The position numbers and the translations under genes are program-made. From the NCBI RefSeq assembly GCF_036884655.1, contig NC_088355.1, positions 22,670,501 to 22,734,500 on the forward strand: a DNA stretch of 64,000 nucleotides, given 5' to 3'. This DNA comes from Musa acuminata AAA Group. Taxonomy: Eukaryota; Streptophyta; Magnoliopsida; Zingiberales; Musaceae. The notes beneath the pieces are model-generated. The model did no database searches and was not told the origin of the DNA. It worked only from the letters and a program-made list of their open reading frames with translations. Below, in pieces: positions 1-9,443 of the stretch (position 1 is its first letter; every line of letters starts with the position of its first letter).

Positions 1-2
1 AC

Positions 3-332
3 TCTATCGCTTACAAGGTTGCCTTACCACCATCGATGTGTCATATTCATGATATATTTCATGTGTCAATGCTCAGAAAGTATATACCTGATCCCTCTCA
101 TGTCATTGAGTATGAGCCGATTGTGATTGAGAAAGACTTATTTTACAAGGAAGAGCCCATTCAGATTATTGATAAAAAAGATAAGATCTTAAGAAATAGA
201 ATCATTACTCTGGTTAAAGTAATTTGGAAGCATCATTCTACAAATGAAACGACCTGGGAGCTAGAGGAAGAAATGAAGAAAATTTATCCACATCTTTTCG
301 TCGAAAGAGGTATGACAAATTTAGAGGACTAA
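3..332 (+). CDS. C-terminal end of a Ty3/gypsy polyprotein with chromodomain (element T0), partial
   Basis: The frame is open at the left edge and ends with TAG at 330-332. It begins with the integrase tail typical of plant chromoviruses (a stretch like AYKVALPPS, then IHDIFHVSMLRKY). A chromodomain follows, with VKVIWKHHS, the ETTWELEEEM block and IYPHLF near the end. The chromodomain of these integrases is thought to guide insertion towards modified histones in heterochromatin. The Tekay/Del assignment rests on this tail and on the long LTR that follows directly. Only the last 110 codons are visible, so the state of RT and integrase is unknown. The same C-terminal ending, YPHLF-ERGMTNLED, recurs in element T2, which places both in one family. 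Confidence 0.85.
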   Translation, partial: SIAYKVALPPSMCHIHDIFHVSMLRKYIPDPSHVIEYEPIVIEKDLFYKEEPIQIIDKKDKILRNRIITLVKVIWKHHSTNETTWELEEEMKKIYPHLFVERGMTNLED

Positions 333-338
333 ATTTTC

Positions 339-355
339 TTTTAAGGATGGGAGAG
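339..355 (+). other. Polypurine tract of T0
   Basis: A purine-rich stretch (ttttaaggatgggagag) lies between the polyprotein stop and the first TG of the LTR. This is where plus-strand DNA synthesis is primed in LTR elements. The same tract appears as its reverse complement beside the 3' LTRs of T1 and T2. Confidence 0.8.
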
Positions 356-3193
356 TGTAACATCCCCCATTTAAAAAAAAAAAAATTAGTAAATGCTTGT
401 TTGTAAATATGAGGATTATTTAATCATTTTTTTATTAAATAATAAATGATTAAATATTTATGGCTAGGGACCTAAGAGTAAATATTAGAAGTTTGATATA
501 ATTTATTAAAGATTCAGATTTAAGTTAAAAAATAAAAAATAAAAATAAAAATAGTGGACATGTGTCACTAGCTAACCTAATGGTGCCACCTAAGTTTGCT
601 CTAAGGATGACACCTAGCATTTTTCATGCATGCTTGCCACCTTGTAACTTTGCAACCCTTGTGTTAACCAAAATGTAATTAAATAAGGGATTAAAGGAGA
701 AACTAAATGTAACCTTCAGATACTGCAGCCAACGTGAGTTAAGAAGAGAAGAGAAAGGAAGAAGGAGAAGAAGAAAAGGAATTGAAGAAGAAGCTTTGAT
801 TGAGGTTTTGCATCAACTCCCCCCATTTGGGAATCAAATTTGCTTAAGGCAAGTGTTCTAATCTCTTCCTACAGAATTCCTAATCTCTGTTTTCCTTTTA
901 ATTCTTCATAATGCAAAAGATTTCAGCTTAGTACCAAACCGTTCATTCCTTTTGATACAAAGCCATGAATATGAAATTTTTTGGTAATCTGACTTATGTA
1001 CATTGTTTTCGATCTAACTTTTAGCACTAAACTCTGATTTAGGTAAATCCCATTCCATTTGAAAGTAGACTCAAATATCTTTATTTTGACACTAATATTG
1101 AATGATTTGGAGTTTAAATGCCTACTAAGACTTCTGTTTCAATTAACCCTACAGATTCTGCAAAATAGAGACTGAAATTTCTGACCTCTTGTTGCTTAAC
1201 TAATTATAACTTTCTGCTGTGAACTCAGATTCATACAAAGTATGATTTATTCGAAGCTAGACTCAAAATTATTTCTTTATATACTTGATTTGAAATTTTT
1301 GGAGTATAATTTCTAACTAAAATATGTGCTTTCATCGACCCAATGGATTCAGTAAAACAGAGCAAATATTTTCAGACCTTTGGCTACGAAATTATCTGTA
1401 ACTCCCTGTTGTAAATTCCAATTCTTGTCAAACTTAATTTGCCTAAAATTAAATTGATAAAGATTTCTAATGACACATATTTTGCATAAATTGGAGCATA
1501 ATTGGTTATCTAAATAGTTCATACAATGTCCCTATCAAATTCTGCCAGAATCGAGCTTTGGTCGATTTCGGCTCTCCTTGTTTCTTCTCTTTGGAAATCG
1601 ATTTCGGCAAAAACTCTTCAGTTAAGCTTTACATTATTACCTTAAATTCTTGTATACTTTTGTCCTTTATTTATTTTTCTGCAGCTATCATCTAAAGTTC
1701 ATGTTTTCAGCGTAATGATTCGGCACATGCATCCCATTGTTCCGCATTTGCTTTCGATATGTGCCTCTTCCAGTTTCATTTCTTTGGACATTGAATTCAT
1801 CTAACTTTCTTTTTTCAATTGAGCCATATGTGATTTCTTGAAATCCTTGTATACTCCTGCTTTTGTTTCCTTTTAAATCTGAATACATTTGTGAAAGATT
1901 ATGTTTGTATCGTATTGACTCGAAAGGCATATGTACATTTTATTGTTCCGCATGTGCTTCTGATATGTGCCAATGTTATTGTTCATACTACCCGTTTGTA
2001 CTCTGGTGTCTTGTGGGATATTGTGAACCGTTGCCAGAAATGGTAAAGGGAGTTATGCTTAGAGCCCGCGATTGCTCTGCCGGCCCCATTGACTTCACTC
2101 AGACGTGGGTGGATAGAGCTCCCAGACGTGGGAGACTTATGCTTGGTGGTCATCCAGAAATGGATAAATCACATTATGTATGTGGTCCCACAACGCCATC
2201 TATGTTTATTGATATGATATCCAAAGCTTTGTTTATGAGTTCATATTATGCTTTGGATAAAAATGGAATGCATGCTACATAAAAAATGACATACAAGCTT
2301 GTGTTTATTACTTGGTTCACTTGTTATACCTTGAAGTATTTCGTATGTCATTGTTATGCTCTAAAACACTCTTATGCCTTTGATATGTACCTAAATGCTT
2401 CATGTGCCATTTGATACATGCCTAAATGTTTCTTTTGCCAATGAAATGCTCCAATTTCCTTTCTCCTATTGTTATGTCTAATGCTTGTTTTTGAATGAAG
2501 TAACCCTTTGTGATTTTATATCAAATGAGATGACTTCAAATGAACACTTATATTTCTACTTTTGTATCTTAATACTAAGCCTGCTTGAACTTCTCCCATC
2601 GCCATGGATATGTTAGACGCTTGCTGAGCTCTTTATGCTCACCTCGTTGCTTTATAATTTTTTTCAGGGTAGCTTGTCACGCACTGAAAAGCTAGAAATG
2701 GGTTAAAGCAGTGAAAGGCTAGAAGATTTTTGAGCTAATCTTTGTTGGTTGATAGGTTTTTGTTGTATAGTATACTTTACTTCTGATGTAATGTTAAGGA
2801 ATCTGTTGATACTTATGTGTTGTAAAAGTTTAAAGGACTGCTCATGTGTATGGAATGATAAGTTTAAGTTGTATAAGGATAAGAACTCATGGTAAATAAT
2901 TATCTTTTTGTGATTGTATATACTTCTACGATTATGGATTTGTGTTGTGGATGATGTTTAGTTGAGTTGCCATGGGATTTTGTGAATCTCTGAGTGAAGT
3001 GGATTATGGTTTATGTAACATACTTGTTTATGAGTTGTGAATATTGATTATTGAATGATTCTTAGTATCCTCAAATTGTTAGATTGGATCCTGGATTGAA
3101 TTGATGATGAATTATAATATTATTGATTTTAGACAGGGTCACACTTCCTGAATGTGATAATTCGGGGGGGGGGGGGGGGGGGGGGGCGTGACA
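356..3193 (+). mobile_element. 3' LTR of gypsy/Tekay-like element T0 (2838 bp)
   Basis: The LTR starts TGTAACATCC after the polypurine tract and ends GCGTGACA. The next bases (agttg, 3194-3198) are gag-PR sequence of another element, so this is an insertion junction; the partner TSD copy lies left of the window. It matches the T2 LTRs along its length in reverse complement. It holds a GAA-rich patch at about 735-800, a block at about 2045-2160 with the CCCACGTCTGGGAG-type inverted repeat shared with all T-type LTRs here, and a run of 23 G at 3164-3186 just inside the 3' end. Short open frames in it (for example 1863-2282) are not conserved as proteins and I do not call them genes. Confidence 0.85.
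3164..3186 (+). repeat. Poly-G run of 23 at the LTR end
   Basis: Twenty-three consecutive G lie seven bases before the end of the T0 LTR. T2 has shorter C runs at the equivalent place. Such a homopolymer may be miscounted in an assembly. Confidence 0.7.
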
Positions 3194-4650
3194 AGTTGTA
3201 CCAAAAAGCCACTGCATGCTTTATGCAAAACCTTCTTCATTTGTTGTGTGCAAATCATTGTTACGTCGCCCCCACGTTTCCCATGCAGTATCACCTGTTT
3301 CTCCTTACTATAAGATTTCATAATTAGTTTCATAAAATTCCAAGAAAAATCACCTAATGTTGTCAACCATTTAATTCTGAGCATGGCCTCATCATCATCA
3401 AGAGGGAGAAGGAAGAAATCTGCAATTATCTCTTGGTCCTGCAGCAATAGTTTCTCCTGCGGGCGCCTATGATCACACTTCAAAATCCGTCTGTCAGTGA
3501 CCTTAACATCAAACCTGCAACTATTCTCAATAGGTAATGCCATTTGGATAGCAACCTTACTGTTTAGGATATTATTAGTGATGCCCGTGTCGATAAAAAC
3601 AGTGATCAGTTGTTGTTTGAGAAGGCCTCCAACTTTCATCATTTGCGGGTTTGAGTAGCCGGCTAGTGTATGTACCGTAACTTCGATCGGTTGTGGCTCT
3701 TCTTCTGCATCTTCTTCTGTATGTTCAATGCTCTCTTTTGGATGTTCAATGACCTCTTCTTCTACTGGTTCAATGATAAAAAGTCTCCCTTTACTACAGC
3801 GATGCTCATGGCTCCACGGCTCGTCGCAATGCCAACATAACCCTTTCGCATATCGCTCTTGAAGCTCTTCTCTTGTCAACCTTTTTGGTGCAGGGACTCG
3901 GTCAACAGTAGGGGGGGCTAAGGGCTTCAATATTACTGGTTGAGGAGTGACCCTAGTCCTTCGAGCTTCATGGTTCAATTCCTCCTCTTGATGTCGTGCG
4001 AAAGAGATGCTTGCCATAAGCGTGTACGGTTGTCGTGCTTTAACTTCTCCTCGGATCTCCGGCTTCAAGCCCTCAATAAAGGTCCTCAATAGCTGTTTTT
4101 GAGACCAATTAAGAGTTTGATTAGATAACCTTTCAAACCTGGTTTGGTACTCCTGAATGGTGGAGGTTTGTCGGATCTTTGCTAGTTGTCCGTCAATATT
4201 CTCGTAATCGGTTGGTTTGAAGCGGATCTGCAGGCCTTCTTTGAATTGTTACCATGAAAGGACTCCATAAGTATGTTCAAACCAGTCAAACCACTATATA
4301 GCATCCCCTTCAAGATGTATAGCTGTAATTTTCACCATAGATGTATCCGCGGTTTTGTGGTATCGAAAATATCGCTCCGCGTGCAAGATCCAACCAATCG
4401 GGTCTCCTTCTTCCCATCTAGGGAAGTCCACCCTTATGCATGGATAGTTGGGATCGATCATAGAGCCTCCCCTCTCTTGGAACTCATCTCTTTGGGCCTG
4501 GTGCGATTGGGCAAAGCTCTTTCCGTGATATGATTTTTTCGGGCTTAGTAGTCGGCCCAATCTGAGTTCAGTAAAGAGCGTCTGAATCTTATCCTCCATT
4601 CGCGCCTCAAAGGCTTCGAATTTAGTATCGATTACCTCCTTAGATGCCAT
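3194..4650 (-). pseudogene. gag-protease of element U, broken by two stop codons and cut by T0
   Basis: Translation would start at ATG 4650 (MASKEVIDTKFEAFEARM). The gag core follows, with FPRWEEGDPIGWILHAERYF and FDWFEHTYGVLSW, then the zinc knuckle CWHCDEPWSHEHRC (about 3815-3840), an acidic linker (EEEVIEHPKE) and an aspartic protease start with an intact FIDTG motif near 3590. Two in-frame stops interrupt the gag: TAG at 4294-4296, where V and R1 read CAG (Q), and TAA at 4249-4251, where V reads CGA. The frame ends at the T0 insertion, after the segment KACSGFLVQL. Gag would package the RNA and PR would cleave the polyprotein; this copy cannot make them in one piece. Confidence 0.8.
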
Positions 4651-5966
4651 ATTATATGCCTCTAAATCTATGATGTTAAGATCTCTCTTTTGTTGTCAGG
4701 TTAAAGGCATGTATAGGTTGAGAGAAGTGATGGTCGAAAGGGTTGGTGGATCGGTGGATGTAGGCTACGATTTAGGCTTGTTTTGTGGTTGTTTTGGGTG
4801 TAGTTTGAGGGTGTGGTTTGGTGGAGTGTTAGGGCTGTGGAGGAAAGTTTTGGATCTGTGGTAGATGGCAGCAAAGGTTTGAGAGAAATCAGTGGAAGTT
4901 GCAGCAAGTATGTGCTGTCTTGTAAGAGCAGAATTGTCGTTGAAGAAACAGCGGTTTCTCGATGTAATTTCTACCAAAAACTTGAGAGAATTGAGGAGGG
5001 AATTAATAGCAAAATCATAGTTTATATGACAGCAAGGATGACTAATTTAATCAAGAAAATTTCGGCAGTATAATAGCAAGGAAATTGGTGCAAGTTGCGA
5101 TAGCAGAATTCTCGTCGAAAAATTTCAGCAGTTTACGATGGAAATTTATAGCAACACACAAATCAGTTTTAGAGATGAATTCCTCAATAGATTAATCTTA
5201 GATGGAAGCCAATATGATCTATGAAGTGTATAAGAAATTTCATTCAAAAAAGATTGCAAATAGATGGGTTAAGGCAACGATATGCAGCTGAAATTTTCTG
5301 CAGCATAGATTTTCAAGTGCAGCAGATTGGACATAAAAAATCAGTATTTTATATTGAGAATTTTTCAATGAAACCAAAGGGAAATCTACTGTTAGGAATT
5401 GTCAAAGATGTCATAAAAATTTCGTAGAAATTTGGATAGAAAAAGCATAGTAGCAAGATCAAACAGATGGTGCTATGCGGCTTGAATTCTGCAATTCAAG
5501 TGCAGCAGATTGGACATAAAAGATCAGTAGTTTATATTGAGAATTTTTTGATGAAACCAAAGGGAAATCCACTGCTAAGAAGTGTCAAAGATCTCATAAA
5601 ACATTCATAGAAATTTGGATAGAATAAGTACAGTAGAAAGATCAAACAGATGGTGCTATGCGGCTGGAATTCTGCAATGTATCTTTCGTCGTAGAGATGA
5701 AAACTTTGTGACGAAAAGTTTATGCAGCAATATAGGAACAATTTTTTTTTTTTGGATTTTCGAATAAGGATAACTAAATTATAGCAGTAGTAAGGTAGGA
5801 AACCAGAACCTGTTGCAATTCACGGGGAGATCAAAGGATGATCCGTGGTGGTGGAGATGATGACGGAATTCGGTGACGATCTTTTAAGCAATTGTGGGAA
5901 TTGCTTTGGATGGTTGTAGAGGGTTGATGGATGTCTGTGGAAGGGCAGCGAGACGCCAAGAACGCT
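4651..5966 (-). other. Untranslated leader of element U
   Basis: About 1.3 kb lies between the primer site and the gag ATG. I see no conserved protein in it. It contains a direct duplication: the block around 5315-5450 (a start like gcagcagattggacataaaa) recurs around 5500-5690 with moderate divergence. The V leader (8360-9443) is the same sequence in opposite orientation and appears to have only one copy of the block. Confidence 0.6.
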
Positions 5967-5978
5967 GCTCTGATACCA
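5967..5978 (-). other. Primer-binding site of U (tRNA-iMet type)
   Basis: On the minus strand this reads TGGTATCAGAGC, complementary to the 3' end of plant initiator tRNA-Met, two bases inside the end of the LTR. It marks the start of minus-strand DNA synthesis. Confidence 0.85.
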
Positions 5979-5980
5979 GG

Positions 5981-6321
5981 TGTTAGAACCCTTGTAGATT
6001 CTAAACTTGGGGTTGATCTCTTTAGGGGATCAGCCTCATTGGAACTCTATAGGGGTTCCTCCCTCCAAGTTGCTGCCCAAAGGCTGCAGAAAAGATTCAT
6101 CTATTGCTTATGAAAAGAGAAGGAATACATGGCTATTTATAGGGCGTCTAAACCCTAACTCCTAATAGGACTCCTACTTAAGACTCTTACTTCTAACCAA
6201 CTTCTAGTATGACTCATAGTCAAGACTCCTATTCCCTTACAACTCCTAATTCTTCTCTAAGAAAACACCTTCTACTTGAATGCCCCTCTCAATTAGGACT
6301 CTCCTAGCTAGAGTCCTAACA
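5981..6321 (-). mobile_element. 5' LTR of element U
   Basis: On the minus strand the LTR runs from TGTTAGGACTCTAGCTAGG to GGGTTCTAACA. A TATA-like box (CCTATAAATAG on the minus strand, about 6133-6144) should lie in the promoter. It is about 50 bp shorter than the intact V LTR (394 bp). The outer boundary is ambiguous because the terminal motif is repeated (next entry). Confidence 0.75.
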
Positions 6322-6462
6322 GAATGTCCCTCTCAATTATGACTCTCCTAGCTAGAGTCCTAACAGAATGTCCCTCTCAATTAGGACTCTCCTAGCTAGA
6401 GTCCTAACTGTTTTACATGAATGTCCCTCTCAATTAGGACTCTCCAAGCTAGAGTCCTAACA
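6322..6462 (-). repeat. Three extra copies of the LTR terminus (about 44-bp unit)
   Basis: Beyond the first LTR end at 6321 the segment gaatgtccctctcaatta...gtcctaaca is repeated at 6322-6365, 6366-6408 and 6419-6462. Small changes mark the copies, and a 10-bp spacer precedes the last. With the true LTR end this makes four tandem copies of the outermost LTR sequence. Confidence 0.8.
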
Positions 6463-6637
6463 CAATTACATTCCTATTTATAGAGTTCCACCCAGAGTCC
6501 ATAAGGACTTGAACTCTAATAATAAATAAATATTAAATAAACCTCTACTTGACTCTAACTAAACCAAACCAACCCAATAAACAAATAGACAAAATAGACT
6601 CAATAAACATTATTCAAAAGCTCATGCAATGTTGACC
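6463..6637. other. Short AT-rich spacer with no recognisable feature
   Basis: The stretch contains runs such as aataataaataaatatt and ccaaaccaacccaata. I see no open frame or element end other than those at its borders. It may be old flanking DNA. Confidence 0.4.
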
Positions 6638-7253
6638 ACAGCATGTGTAGTCATAACTATCGCATTTGAAGAAACTATTGACCACCTCTATTTTGCTTGT
6701 GATTATAAAAAATGGATATGGAAGGAGATTCTCCATCGATTTGAACTGAATTAATTGCCGCAACCAAACTTGCACTAAGAACTATGCGACCTCATGCAAT
6801 TTTTCTCAAGAAAAGGGGCTCTCACACAACTAGCAAAGGTTCCTTTCAGATGCGCTATTTGGTGGATGTGGAAGGAGAGATGTAACAGAATCTTTGAATG
6901 TCAACACACAAACAATGCTCAACTCTTGAAAGAGATTATTAGAGACTCAAGATCCTGTATGGAGCAAGATCTCAAAACGGAGCACTTTACCCGAAGAGAA
7001 AAATATATTTTTATCAAATTTAATTTTGCTATTAGCTAAAGATCTTGGGAATGATACCAAATTATGTACCCACAGGTAGTTTTGATATATCTGGATAAAC
7101 ATTTTCTATGTTGACTATAATTTGGAGTTATAGTCTACAGCATGTGTAGTCATAACTATCGCATTCACACTCTATGAGTTACATGGCTTTGTCTATGACT
7201 TATATAGATAAAGCTATTTGTAGAAACTTTACACATAATCAATTTACTTTTAC
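6638..7253 (+). pseudogene. 5'-truncated LINE fragment: ORF2 C-terminus and 3' UTR
   Basis: After a 29-bp 5' piece the sequence encodes the end of a plant L1-type ORF2: EETIDHLYFACDYKKWIWKEI (the zinc-binding-like motif after RT), then from 6794 MQFFSRKGALTQLAKVPFRC, IWWMWKERCNRIF and a stop at 7037-7039. There is an in-frame stop (TAA) near 6750. The 3' UTR ends with an A-rich tail (aaaaaacaaata) against reverse transcriptase sequence of element R1. The same LINE 3' end lies on the minus strand at 14784-15230 and from 15231 on. Plant LINEs commonly integrate 5'-truncated; this copy could not be active. Confidence 0.75.
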
Positions 7254-7516
7254 TTACCAAAAAACAAATATTCCGTCCTTCTTGCGTACAAGTAGCACCG
7301 GTGAAGAGTAGAGGTTGCAACTTGGCCGAATAACTACTGTTTTGACTATCTCTTTTACAATCCTTTCTATTTCATTCTTCTGGAGATGTAGATATTGATA
7401 TGGCCGAGTGTTTGCTAGAGGTTTGCCTGAAAGAATCATTATATAATGATCATGCCGACGGGTAAGAGGTAGGTTGTGCGGTTCGTCAAATATATCTGAA
7501 AATTTAGCAAGCAAAG
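7254..7516 (-). pseudogene. R1 fragment: protease-RT linker and start of reverse transcriptase
   Basis: The minus strand reads LAKFSDIFDEPHNLPLTRRHDH, then PYQYLHLQKNEIERIVKEI, VIRPSCNLYSSPVLLVRKKDG, the N-terminal RT motifs of Ty3/gypsy polymerases. The frame ends abruptly at about 7262 in LINE poly(A) sequence and begins at the V-side LTR boundary 7516/7517. It is the left piece of R1; the right piece is 12973-14783. The catalytic part of RT is absent. Confidence 0.8.
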
Positions 7517-7952
7517 TGTTAGGACTCTAGCTAGGAGAGTCCTAATTGAGAGGGACATTCATATAAAACCTACCTAAGCCGACCCCTATTAAAGAGGTGA
7601 AGTGGCCGGCTAGGGTTAGGAGGTTATTTCTTAGAGAAGAATAAGGAGTTGTAAAGGAATAAGAGTCTTGAGTAGGAGTCCTATTAGGAGTTGGTAAGAA
7701 GTAGGAGTCTTGAATAGGAGTCCTATTAGGAGTTGGTTAGAAGTAGGAGTCTTAAGTAAGAGTCCTGTTAGGAGTTAGGGTTTAGAAGCCCTATAAATAG
7801 TCATGTATTCTACCTCTTTTCATAAGCAATAAATGAATCTTTTCTGCAGCCTATGAGCAGCAACATGGAGGGAGGAACCCCTATAGAGTTCCAAGGAGGC
7901 CGATCCCCTAAAGAGATCAACCCCAAGTTTAGAATCTGCAAGGGTTCTAACA
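7517..7952 (+). mobile_element. Extra LTR of the U/V family in tandem upstream of V
   Basis: This is a complete LTR (436 bp) running from TGTTAGGACTC to GGTTCTAACA, with a TATA box (ctataaatag, 7791-7800). It is followed by only 13 bases of internal sequence and then by the LTR of V. It contains a tandem of a roughly 34-bp motif (gtaggagtctt..aataggagtcctattaggagtt), which accounts for its greater length than the V 5' LTR. Confidence 0.8.
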
Positions 7953-7965
7953 CCTGGTATTGGAG
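7953..7965 (+). other. Remnant of a primer-binding site between two LTRs
   Basis: CCTGGTATTGGAG starts like the family's LTR-PBS junction (CCTGGTATC as in U) and then runs into the next LTR. The rest of that element's internal region is missing. Confidence 0.7.
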
Positions 7966-8359
7966 TGTTAGGACTCTAGCTAGGAGAGTCCTAATTGAGA
8001 GGGACATTCATGTAAAACCTACCTAAGCCGACCCCTATTAAAGAGGTGAAGTGGCCGGCTAGGGTTAGGAGGTTATTTCTTAGAGAAGAATAAGGAGTTG
8101 TAAAGGAATAGGAGTCTTGAGTAGGAGTCCTATTAGGAGGTGCTTTTAAGTAGGAGTCTTGAGTATGAGTCCTATTAGGAGTTAGGGTTTAGAAGCCCTA
8201 TAAATAACCATGTATTCCTTCTCTTTTCATAAGCAATAGATGAATCTTTTCTGTAGCATTTGAGCAGCAACTTGGAGGGAGGAACCCCTATAGAGTTCCA
8301 AGGAGGCCGATCCCCTAAAGAGATCAACCCCAAGTTTAGAATCTGCAAGGGTTCTAACA
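7966..8359 (+). mobile_element. 5' LTR of V (394 bp)
   Basis: It starts TGTTAGGACTC and ends GGTTCTAACA. A TATA-like box (ctataaataa) lies at 8198-8207. After it the primer site is damaged: where U has CCTGGTATCAGAGCAGCG, V reads TAGAGTAGCG, a loss of about nine bases that removes the TGGTATC core. Confidence 0.8.
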
Positions 8360-9443
8360 TAGAGTAGCGTTATTGGCGTCTCACTGCCCTTCCACAACCA
8401 TCCATCAACCCTCCACAACCGCCTAAAGCAATTCCCACAATTGCTTAAGAGATCGTTGCCAAATTCCGCCGTCATCTCCACCACCACAGATCATCCTTTG
8501 ATCTCCCCGTGAATTGCAACAGGTTCTGGTTTTCTACCTTACTATTGCTGCAATTTAATTATCTTTATTTGAAAATCTCAAAAAAAATTATTCCTATTTT
8601 GCTGCATAAACTTTTCATCATAAAGTCTACGACGAAAGATACATTGCAGAATTCCAACCGTATAGCACCATCTGTTTGATCTTGCTACTGTGTATTTTCT
8701 ATCAAAAAATCTACGAAATTTTTATGACATCTTTGACATTTCCTAACAGTAGATTTTCTTTGGTTTTGTCACAAAATTCTCAATATAAACTATTGATATT
8801 TTACGTCCAATCTGCTATACTTAAAAATATGTATTGTAGAAAATTTCAGCCGCATATTGTTACCTTAACCCATCTATTTGTAATATTTTTTGAATAAAAT
8901 TTCTTATACACTTCATAGATCATCTTGGCTTCCATCTAAGATTGATTTACTAAGAAATTCATCACTAAAAATGATTTTGTGTTGCTGCAAATTTTCGTCG
9001 TAACCCGCTAAAATTTCTCGACGAGAATTATGCAATCGCAACTTGCACCAATTTTCTTACTGTTATACTGCCAAAATTTTCTTGATTAAATTAGATATCC
9101 TTGCTGTTATATAAACTGTGATTTTGCTATCAATTCCCTCCTCAATTCTCTCATGTTTTTGGTGGAAATTACGTCGAGAAACCGTTGTTTCTTCAACGAT
9201 AATTCTACTCTTACAAGACAGCACATACCATCTACCATAGATCCAAAACTTTCATCTATAGCCCTAAAATTCCACCAAATCATACCCTCAAACTGCACCC
9301 AAAATAGCCACAAAACAAGCCTAAACCGTAGCCTACATCCACCGATCGACCAACCCTTTCGACCATCACCTCTCTCAACCAATACATGCCTTCAACACGA
9401 CAACAAAAGAGATCTTAACATCACATATTTTGTGGCATATATT
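8360..9443 (+). other. Leader of V
   Basis: This 1.1-kb stretch is homologous to the U leader (reverse complement of 4651-5966). I see no gene in it; the short open frames are not shared with U. Confidence 0.6.

Larger units (their letters stand above)
3194..6462 (-). mobile_element. Element U: 5' part of a small Ty3/gypsy chromovirus, minus strand
   Basis: Read on the minus strand this is 5' LTR (5981-6321), tRNA-Met primer site, a 1.3-kb leader, then gag and protease up to the junction with the T0 LTR at 3193/3194. RT and everything downstream are missing from the window because T0 is inserted there and its left part is out of view. R1 and V belong to the same family; V shows a chromodomain at the polyprotein end. 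The gag zinc knuckle of the form CWHCDEPWSHEHRC resembles Reina/Galadriel-type chromoviruses; the clade is an inference. Confidence 0.75.

Noticed and set aside
1863..2282. 139-codon frame in the T0 LTR
   Set aside because: It lies wholly in the LTR; the equivalent frame in T2 (29688-29918, 33761-34153) is on the LTR sense strand but truncated or shifted, which fits conserved nucleotide sequence rather than protein.
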